From the NCBI GenBank assembly GCA_002310095.1, contig DBYH01000006.1, positions 1 to 42,851 of the forward strand: 42,851 nt of DNA. Direction: 5' to 3'. Below the pieces are notes generated by a model. That model was not told the origin of the DNA. It did no database searches and saw only the letters and a list, made by a program, of their open reading frames with translations. How positions within the stretch are numbered: the stretch's first letter is position 1; the number at the start of each line of letters is the position of its first letter. This stretch comes from Firmicutes bacterium UBA1191 (GTDB taxonomy: Bacteria > Bacillota > Clostridia > Peptostreptococcales > Anaerovoracaceae). Of the stretch, positions 24,641-32,463 are shown in pieces. The position numbers and the translations under genes are program-made.

Positions 24641-25444
24641 ATGAACGAAGAACAATTCAGGATCGCCTGTGAAAAAGAATTAAAATACATAGCCAAGCAG
24701 GAGCGCAAACTGCAAAAGCAGGCAATGGCATCGGACAAGACCTGGAAGAGGGCCATCGAGAGCTTCATCCCGGAGAAGATATACGTAAACCTCCGGGCTG
24801 CCTTTGCGACTGCCTTTAACATTATTTTTGAGAAGGGCGTCGACGTTATCGAGAAGACCTACAGCAAGGAGAGACTTCTCAAAGATTTTGAGACGAAGGA
24901 CCTGGCTGTCGACGACGTCCAGACGCGCCGTGAGCTCAGGAAGTTTCGCAGTAATGTCGCCTCATCCAAGAGGTGGAAGTCGATCATAACGACGGCTGAG
25001 GGAGTCGGACTCGGCGTACTGGGCATCGGCCTTCCGGACGTGGTGCTCTTTCTGGGGTTCATTCTCCAGTCCATATATGAGGTTGCGCTGAGGTACGGTT
25101 ACGATTACAATAAACCTGGAGAGAGACTGCTCATCCTCAAGATGATGTCGGCCGCCATTTCCAAGCGTGAGAAGTGGATCAAGGCGGATCTTGAGGTGGA
25201 GGAACTCATCCGCAATCCGGTCGAGCCGGATTTTGATCAGGTGGACACCCAGATAGGTCTGACCGCCGATGATTTTGCTCTTGATATGCTGGTGCTGAAG
25301 TTCATCCAGGGGCTTCCTGTTGTGGGAGTCGTCGGAGGGCTCAGCAACCCGGTGTATTACAATAAAATAATGGAATACGTAAGGTTAAAGTATCACAAAA
25401 GGTATCTTTTGAATAAGACTGAAAAAAAGGAGGATACAGAATGA
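24641..25444 (+). CDS. EcsC-family protein
   Basis: A 267-residue member of the EcsC family, whose biochemical role is not known. A charged, helical N-terminal third (1-90) is followed by the family core: GVGLGVLGIGLPDVVLFLGF near residue 123, where a hydrophobic stretch may dip into the membrane, and a YGYDY segment after it. The ATG follows the gltA stop directly and the end overlaps the LemA gene by four bases (ATGA). It contains two members of the recurrent word: an exact TGCAAAAGCA (24711-24720) and a one-base variant at 24799-24808. Confidence 0.88.
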   Translation: MNEEQFRIACEKELKYIAKQERKLQKQAMASDKTWKRAIESFIPEKIYVNLRAAFATAFNIIFEKGVDVIEKTYSKERLLKDFETKDLAVDDVQTRRELRKFRSNVASSKRWKSIITTAEGVGLGVLGIGLPDVVLFLGFILQSIYEVALRYGYDYNKPGERLLILKMMSAAISKREKWIKADLEVEELIRNPVEPDFDQVDTQIGLTADDFALDMLVLKFIQGLPVVGVVGGLSNPVYYNKIMEYVRLKYHKRYLLNKTEKKEDTE

Positions 25445-26142
25445 AATTCGGAATTGTAGTACTGATCATCATAATCATCCTTGCCATCTGGGTAGTAGCC
25501 GCTTACAACGGTTTCATCAAGATGAAGAACAGGATCGAGGAAGCGTTCGCGACCATGGATGTTTACCTGAAGAAGAGATGGGATCTGGTTCCTAATCTGG
25601 TAAACACGGTACAGGCTTACGCGAAGCATGAGAGCAGCACTTTTGAGAAGATCACTTCACTCCGCACCAGGAACTACGACGCCATGTCGCCGAACGAGAA
25701 GATCGAAGCCAACCAGGCACTGGGCGGCGCTCTCGGCGCAATCGTGGCGACAGCCGAGGCCTATCCTGAACTCAAAGCCAACGAGAACTTCATGAAGCTC
25801 ATGGGTCAGCTTAACGAGTTCGAGGAAGACATCGCAAACAGCCGTAAGTACTACAATGGCTGCGTAAGACAGATGAACACTTCGGTCGAGTCCTTCCCAA
25901 GCAACATCATCGCCAACCTGTTCCACTTCGGCAAGTACAAAATGTACGAGGTCGATGATGTCAAGGAGCGCGAGAATGTTGTCGTGAACTTCGACCCTGA
26001 GGACGGTCCGAAGCTGGCGGGCGGCGAGCCTGCGGCGGCAGCGCCTAAGGTTGAGCCTGAAGCGCCTGCAGCGCCGGCCGACGATGTTCCGCCTGCGCCG
26101 GAAACTGATCTTGAGCCGCCTTCAAGCGAAGACATTCAGTAA
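25441..26142 (+). CDS. lemA: LemA-family membrane protein
   Basis: A 233-residue protein with one N-terminal membrane helix (about residues 4-22) and a cytoplasmic or outward coiled-coil bundle, typical of LemA. AYNGFIKMKNRIEEAFATMDVYLKKRWDLVPNLV is the family signature region (given here by position, residues 21-54). The C-terminal 50 residues are an A/P/E-rich low-complexity tail. Function is unsettled; relatives are found with membrane stress or proteolysis proteins. It overlaps the EcsC-like stop by four bases and is followed by a terminator, closing the gltA-ecsC-lemA unit. Confidence 0.92.
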   Translation: MKFGIVVLIIIIILAIWVVAAYNGFIKMKNRIEEAFATMDVYLKKRWDLVPNLVNTVQAYAKHESSTFEKITSLRTRNYDAMSPNEKIEANQALGGALGAIVATAEAYPELKANENFMKLMGQLNEFEEDIANSRKYYNGCVRQMNTSVESFPSNIIANLFHFGKYKMYEVDDVKERENVVVNFDPEDGPKLAGGEPAAAAPKVEPEAPAAPADDVPPAPETDLEPPSSEDIQ

Positions 26143-26155
26143 GATTTGCGTGATC

Positions 26156-26198
26156 AGGAGCTGCAGAGCCGGTAAGCTGCCGGCGCGCAGCTCCTTTT
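26156..26198 (+). terminator. Terminator after lemA
   Basis: Outer stem AGGAGCTGC (26156-26164) against GCAGCTCCT (26187-26195), inner stem GCCGG/CCGGC, then TTTT. Confidence 0.82.
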
Positions 26199-26253
26199 GC
26201 GTGTCCTGTTGCTGTGAGATACGCCTTGAGATACGCCGGGAAGTAGGGATAGC

Positions 26254-27069
26254 ATGAAATACGAAAAGATAGTTAAGGCAAAATTCATAGAGAGAATCAA
26301 CCGCTTCGTAGCTGTAGTGGAGGTCGATGGGGCTGAGGCTGACGGTTCTGGCGCTTGCCGGGCCGAATCTGTCTCGGGTCGGACCGAAAGGGTGCACGTT
26401 AAGAACACCGGACGCTGCAGAGAGCTGCTTGTGCCGGGAAACACTGTGTACCTGGAGGACTTCGAAGGCCGCATGGGCAGCAGGCGCATGCGGCACTCAC
26501 TTGTTGCGGTGGAGAAGAAGACCGGACCGGATGCCGGTGGAGGAAGTCTCCTGATCAACATGGACTCCCAGGCGCCTAACAAGGTTGTCCACGAAGCCCT
26601 TGCGGACGGGCGGATACGTCTGCCGGGTCTCTGCGACGCGGATGCAGGGGAGGGCGGACTCACCCTGATAAGACCTGAAACAAAGTACGGCGATTCCAGA
26701 TTCGACTTTTATGTCGAGGCGGAAGGCTGCGGCAGGGACAGCGATGAAGCGAAAAAGGCTTTCATCGAGGTCAAGGGGGTCACCCTTGAGGATGACGGCC
26801 ACGCCAGATTCCCTGACGCGCCGACGGAGCGGGGCGTAAAGCACATAAACGAGCTTGTCCGGGCGCGGGAGGAAGGCTGTCTGGCCTACATAATCTTCAT
26901 CGTCCAGATGGAAGGAGTGAAGGACGTTTCACCCAACTACGAGACCCATCCGGAATTCGGGGAAGCTCTCGCAAAAGCAGCCGAAGCCGGCGTGGAAATC
27001 CTCGCCTATGACTGCAGTGTCACCCCTGGCAGCCTGACGGTAAACAGGGAAATCACCTTCAGGTTCTGA
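26254..27069 (+). CDS. sfsA: SfsA-family protein
   Basis: SfsA proteins carry an OB-like fold and a nuclease-like region; the E. coli member was first linked to maltose metabolism and binds DNA. Here HVKNTGRCRELLVPG (about residues 48-62), ETKYGDSRFDF and FIEVKGVTL with FPDAPTERG are clear family hallmarks. The D/EVK pattern (residue 150 onward) corresponds to a PD-(D/E)XK core. At 271 residues it is about 35 longer than usual, from a G/A/S-rich insertion at residues 28-45 and another near 160. The ribosome-binding site is only moderate (GTAGGGAT). Confidence 0.92.
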   Translation: MKYEKIVKAKFIERINRFVAVVEVDGAEADGSGACRAESVSGRTERVHVKNTGRCRELLVPGNTVYLEDFEGRMGSRRMRHSLVAVEKKTGPDAGGGSLLINMDSQAPNKVVHEALADGRIRLPGLCDADAGEGGLTLIRPETKYGDSRFDFYVEAEGCGRDSDEAKKAFIEVKGVTLEDDGHARFPDAPTERGVKHINELVRAREEGCLAYIIFIVQMEGVKDVSPNYETHPEFGEALAKAAEAGVEILAYDCSVTPGSLTVNREITFRF

Positions 27070-27077
27070 GATAGTAT

Positions 27078-27106
27078 TTGCAAGCAGGCATGTAACCATA
27101 TACAAT
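27078..27106 (+). promoter_or_regulatory. Promoter before the Nim-like gene
   Basis: TTGCAA (27078-27083) and TACAAT (27101-27106), 17-base spacer. Confidence 0.6.
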
Positions 27107-27147
27107 TCAATCAGATGGATTTTCACAATAACTCAGGAGGTTTGAAC

Positions 27148-27630
27148 ATGAGACAGATGAGAAGAATAGAGAGACAGATTACCGACCCTGCGGCCATAAA
27201 GGAGATGGTTGCGGGATGCGAGATCATGCGCGTCGCCTTTAACGACCCCGACGAGGGAGATATTTACGTCGTGCCTGTAAACTACGGTTTCACCGAGGAG
27301 AACGGCGAATACACCCTTTACTTCCACGGCGCAAAAGCAGGACGCAAGGCTGACCTGGGAAGAAAGGGAGGCATCGTCGGATTCGAAATGGACAGGGGTT
27401 ACGAGCTGGTCCGGAATGAGGAACCGTGTGACCACACCTGCCGTTATGAGAGTATCATCGGAAGCGGGGAGATAACATTCCTCGAGGATGATGAAGATAA
27501 AAAGGTCGGACTTGCCGCAGTGATGAGGCAGGTCTCCGACAGGGATTTCAAATTCCCGGAAGAGATGGTCAAAGCTACGGCTGTTTATAGAATAATAGTT
27601 AGAAATCTTACCGTTAAAGTACACGAATGA
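27148..27630 (+). CDS. PNPOx-like flavoprotein (NimA-related)
   Basis: A split-barrel flavin-binding protein of 160 residues, related to pyridoxamine phosphate oxidases and the Nim nitroimidazole reductases. VPVNYGF and LYFHGAKAGRKADL (about residues 42-75) are the cofactor-site segments, and GSGEITFLEDDEDK follows. Homologues in anaerobes are common and usually not resistance genes, so I infer only a flavin- or heme-binding redox role. I chose the ATG at 27148, with AGGAGG 7 bases upstream; the longer frame from 27115 lacks such a site. Its stop overlaps the start of nhaC by four bases. Confidence 0.88.
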   Translation: MRQMRRIERQITDPAAIKEMVAGCEIMRVAFNDPDEGDIYVVPVNYGFTEENGEYTLYFHGAKAGRKADLGRKGGIVGFEMDRGYELVRNEEPCDHTCRYESIIGSGEITFLEDDEDKKVGLAAVMRQVSDRDFKFPEEMVKATAVYRIIVRNLTVKVHE

Positions 27631-28994
27631 GTCTGGTTATTGCCTTTGCATTATTCATAGGAAGCATGATAATGATGCTGATCACGGGGCACTCCATGGT
27701 GTGGGCCCTGCTGATCGGCCTTTTGCTGTTCACGATTTTAGGTCTTAAGGCACTGAAGCAGCAGGGCATGCCTCTCGGCGAAGGCTTCAGAGAACTCACG
27801 ACGAGCAGCTGGGGTTCCATAAAGGACTCGCTCATAGTCATCGAGGTCATGCTCATCATCGGCCTCATCACAGCCGCCTGGAGAATCTCCGGAACAATCA
27901 CCATCTTTGTATTCTATGGAATGAAGGTCATCATTCCGCCTCTTTTTCTGATAATCGCCTTCCTGCTTTCGTGCCTTCTGAGCTACGCCCTTGGCACGTC
28001 CTTCGGCGTTGCCGGAACGGTCGGAGTTATCTTCATGGCCCTTGCCAGGAGCGGCGGAGTGGATCCGATTATCACAGCGGGAGTCCTTATGTCCGGAATC
28101 TACTTCGGCGACAGAGCCTCACCGGTTTCGTCATCCGCCAACATGGTTGCGGGCATTACAAAAACAGAGATACTGACCAACGTCAAACTCATGATGAAAA
28201 CAGGGGCGCTGCCTTTTGGAATAACGCTGGCGGCGTACTGCGTCATGTCTTTCGTAAACCCGATCAGCCACGTGGACACTTCCCTGATGCACACCTTTGA
28301 GGAGGAGTTCACTCTTTCGCCGTGGGGATTTCTTCCGGCTGCCATAATGCTGGCCCTGCCTTTGCTTAAGGTGGGAGTCATATGGTCCATCGCCGCAAGC
28401 GTCGCCGCAAGCGCGGTTATTGCCTTTGCGGTGGAGCACATATCCGCCATTGAAATAATAAAGGTACTCATCATGGGCTACCATCCGGCAGGAGAGGGAC
28501 TGTCAGCCATCCTCGAGGGAGGCGGGCTTGTTTCCATGATCGAGATCGTCATCATTCTGATCATTTCATGCGCCTACTCCGGCATCTTCAACAGGACGGG
28601 AATGCTCGAAAACCTGCTCAGCCGCATCAGCGCCTGCTGCAGAAAAACGGGTAGATTCTTCACGTCCCTTACAGTCGGTCTGGCGTCGAGCGTGCTCTTC
28701 TGCAATCAGACCATCGCCACACTCATGTGCAACGACCTGCTGACGAAGCCGTATCTGGACACGGGCGGCAACAGGCAGGAACTGGCCATCGATATTGAAA
28801 ACTCAACGATAGTTGTGGTCGGTCTTGTTCCGTGGGCGATTGCCTGCTCGGTACCGCTGACTTTCTTCGGCGCGAGCAACGGCGCACTCATCTGGGCATT
28901 CTATCTCTATCTGGTTCCGATCTGCTATCTCTTCACGAAGAAGCGCTGGTTTGCAGATAGAGTTCCCGCCGCAGAAGACCCATCCGGTCAGTAA
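27627..28994 (+). CDS. nhaC: NhaC-family Na+/H+ antiporter
   Basis: A 455-residue membrane protein with about eleven or twelve hydrophobic segments. GTSFGVAGTVGVIFMALA, FGDRASPVSSSANMVAGI and FCNQTIATLMCND are signatures of the NhaC/ion transporter superfamily; members exchange sodium for protons, or malate/lactate in some branches. The start overlaps the preceding stop (ATGA). The 3' end, including the last 20 codons, overlaps the end of the converging DUF6382 gene by 62 bases. An exact recurrent word lies at 27641-27650, in the fifth to eighth codons (I-A-F-A), with two variants further inside. Confidence 0.92.
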   Translation: MSLVIAFALFIGSMIMMLITGHSMVWALLIGLLLFTILGLKALKQQGMPLGEGFRELTTSSWGSIKDSLIVIEVMLIIGLITAAWRISGTITIFVFYGMKVIIPPLFLIIAFLLSCLLSYALGTSFGVAGTVGVIFMALARSGGVDPIITAGVLMSGIYFGDRASPVSSSANMVAGITKTEILTNVKLMMKTGALPFGITLAAYCVMSFVNPISHVDTSLMHTFEEEFTLSPWGFLPAAIMLALPLLKVGVIWSIAASVAASAVIAFAVEHISAIEIIKVLIMGYHPAGEGLSAILEGGGLVSMIEIVIILIISCAYSGIFNRTGMLENLLSRISACCRKTGRFFTSLTVGLASSVLFCNQTIATLMCNDLLTKPYLDTGGNRQELAIDIENSTIVVVGLVPWAIACSVPLTFFGASNGALIWAFYLYLVPICYLFTKKRWFADRVPAAEDPSGQ

Positions 28995-29475
28995 GCTCGC
29001 GAAGGTGGTAGTTGTTTCCGTAGACCACCGCGGCGAACCGGTCCAGATAACTTTTGTATTCATCTGTAACATCGGCCTTGAGCTGCGCGATGAGGCGCAG
29101 CAGATTGATGCTTGAGCCTGCGGGCACTTCCTTAACGGGCACGTAGGCTATTTTTATTTCACCCGTTTCCGCGTTGAAAAACACCGTGTCCGTGCTGAGA
29201 GAGACCTTCGCGGGTGTGATCAGATATTCTATGGCGCGCGAGAGTATGATGAGGACACGCTCGAGTATGAAGAGGGCGTCTTCGGTCCTGTCGACACGGT
29301 ATCTGCTTAGAGGAACGAAACCTCTGCAGTCGTAATAGGCGACCTGCCGGGAGCTGCCGCCCAGAAACAGCATGGGCAGCAGATAGTCGCATTCGCCCGA
29401 CGACAGCATGATCCGCTCGAAATCCAGTATCGAATCCTCTTTGAAACAGAGCTTGTATTCATTGTTTTCCCACAT
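28933..29475 (-). CDS. DUF6382 protein of the Tad locus
   Basis: A 180-residue cytoplasmic protein matching the DUF6382 type (YLLPMLFLGGSSRQVAYYDCRGFVPL near residue 31, VFFNAETGEIKIAYVP near 97). Most relatives carry a C-terminal FHA phosphopeptide-binding domain; this one stops before it, so it is the short form or a truncated one. AAAGGAA lies 7 bases before the ATG. It is the last gene of the minus-strand pilin operon. Its final 62 bases are antisense to the nhaC end, and there is no terminator hairpin between. Its role in pilus regulation is inferred from neighbours. Confidence 0.75.
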   Translation of the reverse strand: MWENNEYKLCFKEDSILDFERIMLSSGECDYLLPMLFLGGSSRQVAYYDCRGFVPLSRYRVDRTEDALFILERVLIILSRAIEYLITPAKVSLSTDTVFFNAETGEIKIAYVPVKEVPAGSSINLLRLIAQLKADVTDEYKSYLDRFAAVVYGNNYHLRELTDRMGLLRRELYLQTSASS

Positions 29476-29505
29476 ATCAATTCCTTTCCGGCAGGGCCGC
29501 CTTTC

Positions 29506-30264
29506 TCATCCGCCGCACTTGCTGCACGGCGTATACCCTTTTTCTTCGGCCTCGCCTCTGTCGATGACGACCGTATGCCGCTTTATGGACCGGCAGCTTC
29601 CACGATGGTAACAGGTGTCGTCGCCATAAAAACAGAAGACTATGCTCCCCAAAGGCAGGCTGCCTGAGCCGCACATGGCGCAGGCGGAATACTGCTGCTT
29701 CAGGGCGCTGGTCAGGACACAGCTGTGCACTGTAGCTCTGACGTAGGAGCAGCTCTTATCGTGATACTTCGTTCCGCTCTGAGGAAAGATCCAGACCTCC
29801 CTTGAATCCTCCTCCTGCTCCAGCCCCCCGGCGCCTAGGGAGGGCCGGCTGTATCTTAGACCCGTGAAGTCCCGGTATTTTATGCCCGCGTCATATTCGA
29901 AGGAACGCCCGAAGTCAAGAGGCAGAGTCAGGTCGACCTCCGCGCGAAGCCTGAACGAGTTCAGGTCTGTGTGACTGCCGTCTGAGTATGCGTACATTCG
30001 CCCGGACAGGCTGAGATTAACATCCTGACCGAAATCCTCAGCGTCCCTTCGCAGCCTGACGCCCATGGCCATCTTCGAAAGATCCAGTCCTGAACTCTGG
30101 GCGTATGAACACTCCCTGAGGGCAGCGTTCATGCTGTTCTCCCAGGCTGAATCCGCCTCAATGAAGTAGCCTAAAGTTATGACCGCCAGCATGACCAGAG
30201 GCAGACATATGGCGGCCTCTATTGTGTAAACCCCTTTTTTGTTTCCCTTATTTCTGAATCTCAT
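29506..30264 (-). CDS. TadE-like pseudopilin with cysteine-rich tandem C-terminal motifs
   Basis: A 252-residue protein. The N-terminus has a TadE-type prepilin segment: KKGVYTIEAAICLPLVMLAVITL with E at the processing region and a membrane helix (residues 13-34). About residues 150-252 hold two similar units. Unit 1 has YHDKSCSYV ... YSACAMCG; unit 2 has YHRGSCRSI ... GYTPCSKCGG. Each pairs YHxxSC with a CxxCG about 30 residues on, resembling Ada-type metal sites. A surface-exposed metal- or disulfide-stabilised tip is a fair guess. It sits between DUF5702 and DUF6382 genes of the same strand, and lacks a strong ribosome-binding site. Confidence 0.8.
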   Translation of the reverse strand: MRFRNKGNKKGVYTIEAAICLPLVMLAVITLGYFIEADSAWENSMNAALRECSYAQSSGLDLSKMAMGVRLRRDAEDFGQDVNLSLSGRMYAYSDGSHTDLNSFRLRAEVDLTLPLDFGRSFEYDAGIKYRDFTGLRYSRPSLGAGGLEQEEDSREVWIFPQSGTKYHDKSCSYVRATVHSCVLTSALKQQYSACAMCGSGSLPLGSIVFCFYGDDTCYHRGSCRSIKRHTVVIDRGEAEEKGYTPCSKCGG

Positions 30265-30285
30265 GAGTCTTCATGAACTGTTTCG

Positions 30286-31542
30286 TCAGTAGATTCTGTC
30301 GTATGACAGACTTCTGCCGCATATGTCCGCGTCCACAGACACACCTGTAGCGCACTCCTGTACGAGGAAGCCTTCGTCGTAGTTTTTTCGCATGTTGATC
30401 TGAATCAGATCAAGTACGCGCGCCGTTACAATATTGTCATCCTTTACGTACAGGAGAATGCGCAGGTAGTCGTCGTATTTCCGGCCTGTATCCGTCTGGG
30501 GATGGATGCAGCCATCCTCGCCGCTGTAGCCTTCGAGGATGGAATCCAGATCGATGGCCCAGCTGGCTGAGGTCTTGATGATCGGCACGCGGAAATCTTT
30601 ATGCAAAAGCTTCACGTCGTTGATTGCTTCTGCCGCTGCCCACGCCGCGGCTATGGCCGCCTGGGTGACGACCCCCATCGGACCGGGGGTGATGAGTTCG
30701 GCGGCTTCGGTTATGGCCCGCACCTTCTCCGGGTCGGAGTAGATGTGGGTCAGGTTCAGTCCCGTTCTGACGGCTTCAAGGGCCAGGTCAGTCCTGTGCT
30801 TGTTTTTCTCGTCGGACATTTTCCCGCAGATGATGTATTCCACCTCGCTGCTGAAAAAGTGATCACCTTCGTTCACATACCCGTTCCTGTTGAACTTGCT
30901 GAGTATGTACTCGCTCATCAGGAACTTGCTCGTGCCGGTTCTGAAAATGGCTTCGGGATTCGTCAGATTCTCGCCGAGCCTTTGGGCTGTAGTAACAATG
31001 TCGGCGTCCGGCAGAGAGCGGGAGGGCAGGCTGGTGATGGTCGGCCCGTGCCTCAGAGTCCTGTCGGGGATGCCGTCAGAAGCGCCGCCGTCACCGTTGT
31101 CCGAGGCATCGTCGCTCCCGTCGCCAGTGCCCCCGCCCGAATCCCCCTCGCCGGTCACCGCGTCAGTTATCAGCTGGACGCCGCCCGTGGACTTCATATA
31201 GTCCAGTATCTGTTTGCGGACAGGTTCCGTATTGACGGTGCTGAAGCGGCCGGCCGAAGCCTTTGCGTAAAACCCGGTATAGTCTCTGAGACTCCGGGAA
31301 AGCTGCGTGTCCGTTCCCTGAAGCAGGAACAGGCCGTAATCCCGCTGCACATAGTAGTCGTATTCGGACAGCAGGGACGCGGAGGCCAGATTCAGAGTTC
31401 CGTCGGCGATGCTGATCCGGGCCTGAACCCTTCCCGCAAAAACAAGGCTGAGTGTTATGGCCACAAGGGACGCCAGAATCACAGCCAGAAAAACCGCGCT
31501 GCTTCCGCGCTTCTGACGTACTAATGTCGAATCCATCTTCAT
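30286..31542 (-). CDS. DUF5702 envelope protein of the Tad locus
   Basis: A 418-residue protein with an N-terminal pilin-like membrane helix (SSAVFLAVILASLVAITLSLVFA, residues 14-36) and a long outer part, matching DUF5702 proteins found with clostridial Tad genes. YDYYVQRDYGLFLLQGTD follows the helix, a conserved region of the family. Residues 130-157 are a glycine/aspartate/serine-rich low-complexity linker. The ribosome-binding site GGAGG lies within the last codons of the preceding TadE-like gene, 7 bases apart, so translation is coupled. An almost exact copy of the recurrent word is at 30602-30611. A structural role in the pilus is inferred from context. Confidence 0.8.
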   Translation of the reverse strand: MKMDSTLVRQKRGSSAVFLAVILASLVAITLSLVFAGRVQARISIADGTLNLASASLLSEYDYYVQRDYGLFLLQGTDTQLSRSLRDYTGFYAKASAGRFSTVNTEPVRKQILDYMKSTGGVQLITDAVTGEGDSGGGTGDGSDDASDNGDGGASDGIPDRTLRHGPTITSLPSRSLPDADIVTTAQRLGENLTNPEAIFRTGTSKFLMSEYILSKFNRNGYVNEGDHFFSSEVEYIICGKMSDEKNKHRTDLALEAVRTGLNLTHIYSDPEKVRAITEAAELITPGPMGVVTQAAIAAAWAAAEAINDVKLLHKDFRVPIIKTSASWAIDLDSILEGYSGEDGCIHPQTDTGRKYDDYLRILLYVKDDNIVTARVLDLIQINMRKNYDEGFLVQECATGVSVDADICGRSLSYDRIY

Positions 31543-31548
31543 TAATAA

Positions 31549-32025
31549 TTAACCTCCGTCGTCGCTGTCTCCGTCACCGTTACCGCCGTCTCCATCGCCA
31601 CCGCCGCTTCCGTCATCTGATCCGGCGATCTGCCTTATCCTTAGAAGACTGACAGGATCTGCCGCCCGCAGCTCGCCCTCAATGCTGCGCCTGCCGAGCC
31701 TCGAAAGAAGGCCGCGTGAAACCATGGCCACGTCCGACGACCCGCTGACGCGCTTTGCGGGGGCGATGCCTGACGATGTGATGCTCCCGTCCCAGATATC
31801 CTCGGGCGAGATGGCAGAACCGTCTTCGGAATAGCACGTGAACTTTTCAGTAATGAGACCGGCCTCGCAGCGCAGGGCCATGTGCATGCGGCTTTCCGAT
31901 ACGGACGACTCATAAAAAAACATGATAATAAGTACAGTCGTGATCACAGCCAGGATCACGAAGGGGAGCACGGCCGCGGCCTCGACTATGTAACTGCCGC
32001 GTCTGCCTGCTCCGTGAAAATGCAT
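31549..32025 (-). CDS. TadE-like pseudopilin
   Basis: A 158-residue protein with the TadE prepilin N-terminus GRRGSYIVEAAAVLPFVILAVITT, where the G/S-Y-I-V-E context marks the processing site and helix (residues 8-36). The middle region is short, and the final 25 residues are a striking run of D and G with few other residues, possibly calcium-binding or simply a spacer. It begins within the stop codon of the Flp gene (TGATG), so it is co-translated with the major pilin. TadE proteins help assemble Flp pili. Confidence 0.8.
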   Translation of the reverse strand: MHFHGAGRRGSYIVEAAAVLPFVILAVITTVLIIMFFYESSVSESRMHMALRCEAGLITEKFTCYSEDGSAISPEDIWDGSITSSGIAPAKRVSGSSDVAMVSRGLLSRLGRRSIEGELRAADPVSLLRIRQIAGSDDGSGGGDGDGGNGDGDSDDGG

Positions 32026-32183
32026 CAGAAGCTGTCCAGTCCTTCGAATGTCCTGTCCACGAAATCCGTGATCTGTGTTCTGAATATAAGCCCGAGGGCT
32101 ACTGCGATGGCGACCATGATGGCCACCTGGACCAGCTCCATTCCGGAGCGCTGACGAAGAACTTCTGGTATGAATCTTCCCAT
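32025..32183 (-). CDS. flp: Flp1-like type IVb prepilin
   Basis: A 52-residue protein, first gene of the minus-strand pilin operon. The sequence begins MGRFIPEVLRQRSGMELVQ and continues with a hydrophobic helix VAIMVAIAVALGLIF, then RTQITDFVDRTFEGL. This matches the Flp1-like small pilin of clostridial Tad systems: a short basic leader, G before the processing site, E shortly after it, and one helix. Cleavage after G14 is likely. AGGAGG lies 7 bases before the ATG. A strong promoter is 73 bases further upstream. Its stop overlaps the start of the TadE-like gene by one base. Short as it is, it is the probable major subunit of the pilus. Confidence 0.82.
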   Translation of the reverse strand: MGRFIPEVLRQRSGMELVQVAIMVAIAVALGLIFRTQITDFVDRTFEGLDSF

Positions 32184-32255
32184 CTCAATACCTCCTGTCA
32201 AAAGTGATGATCCCCCATAGACAGGTGTAACGGAATTCCCCTTTCCGTGTGGCTT

Positions 32256-32284
32256 ATTATAACATAAATGGAAATAAATAACAA
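32256..32284 (-). promoter_or_regulatory. Promoter of the Flp/TadE operon
   Basis: On the minus strand, TTGTTA (32284-32279) and TATAAT (32261-32256) with a 17-base spacer. Confidence 0.75.
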
Positions 32285-32366
32285 CAACGAATCGCGGCGC
32301 AATCAGGATAAATTTAGCACCCTCTTAAAATGCTTTAATGTGTTACAATTCTATCGTATGAACATA

Positions 32367-32395
32367 TTGCATACAAAGTGCGGCTTTGATATAAT
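32367..32395 (+). promoter_or_regulatory. Promoter of the alanine symporter gene
   Basis: TTGCAT (32367-32372) and TATAAT (32390-32395) with a 17-base spacer; the start is 68 bases further on. The recurrent word TGCTTTTGCA (32413-32422) lies in the untranslated leader. Confidence 0.75.
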
Positions 32396-32463
32396 TTTAA
32401 CGGTGTTTAGACTGCTTTTGCATATAGACACCTGTCATTATTATATTTTTTGGAGGTATTATT

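Noticed and set aside
30601..31524. 307-codon plus-strand open frame opposite the DUF5702 gene
   Set aside because: The minus-strand product has a membrane helix, family match and coupled start; this frame has none of these.
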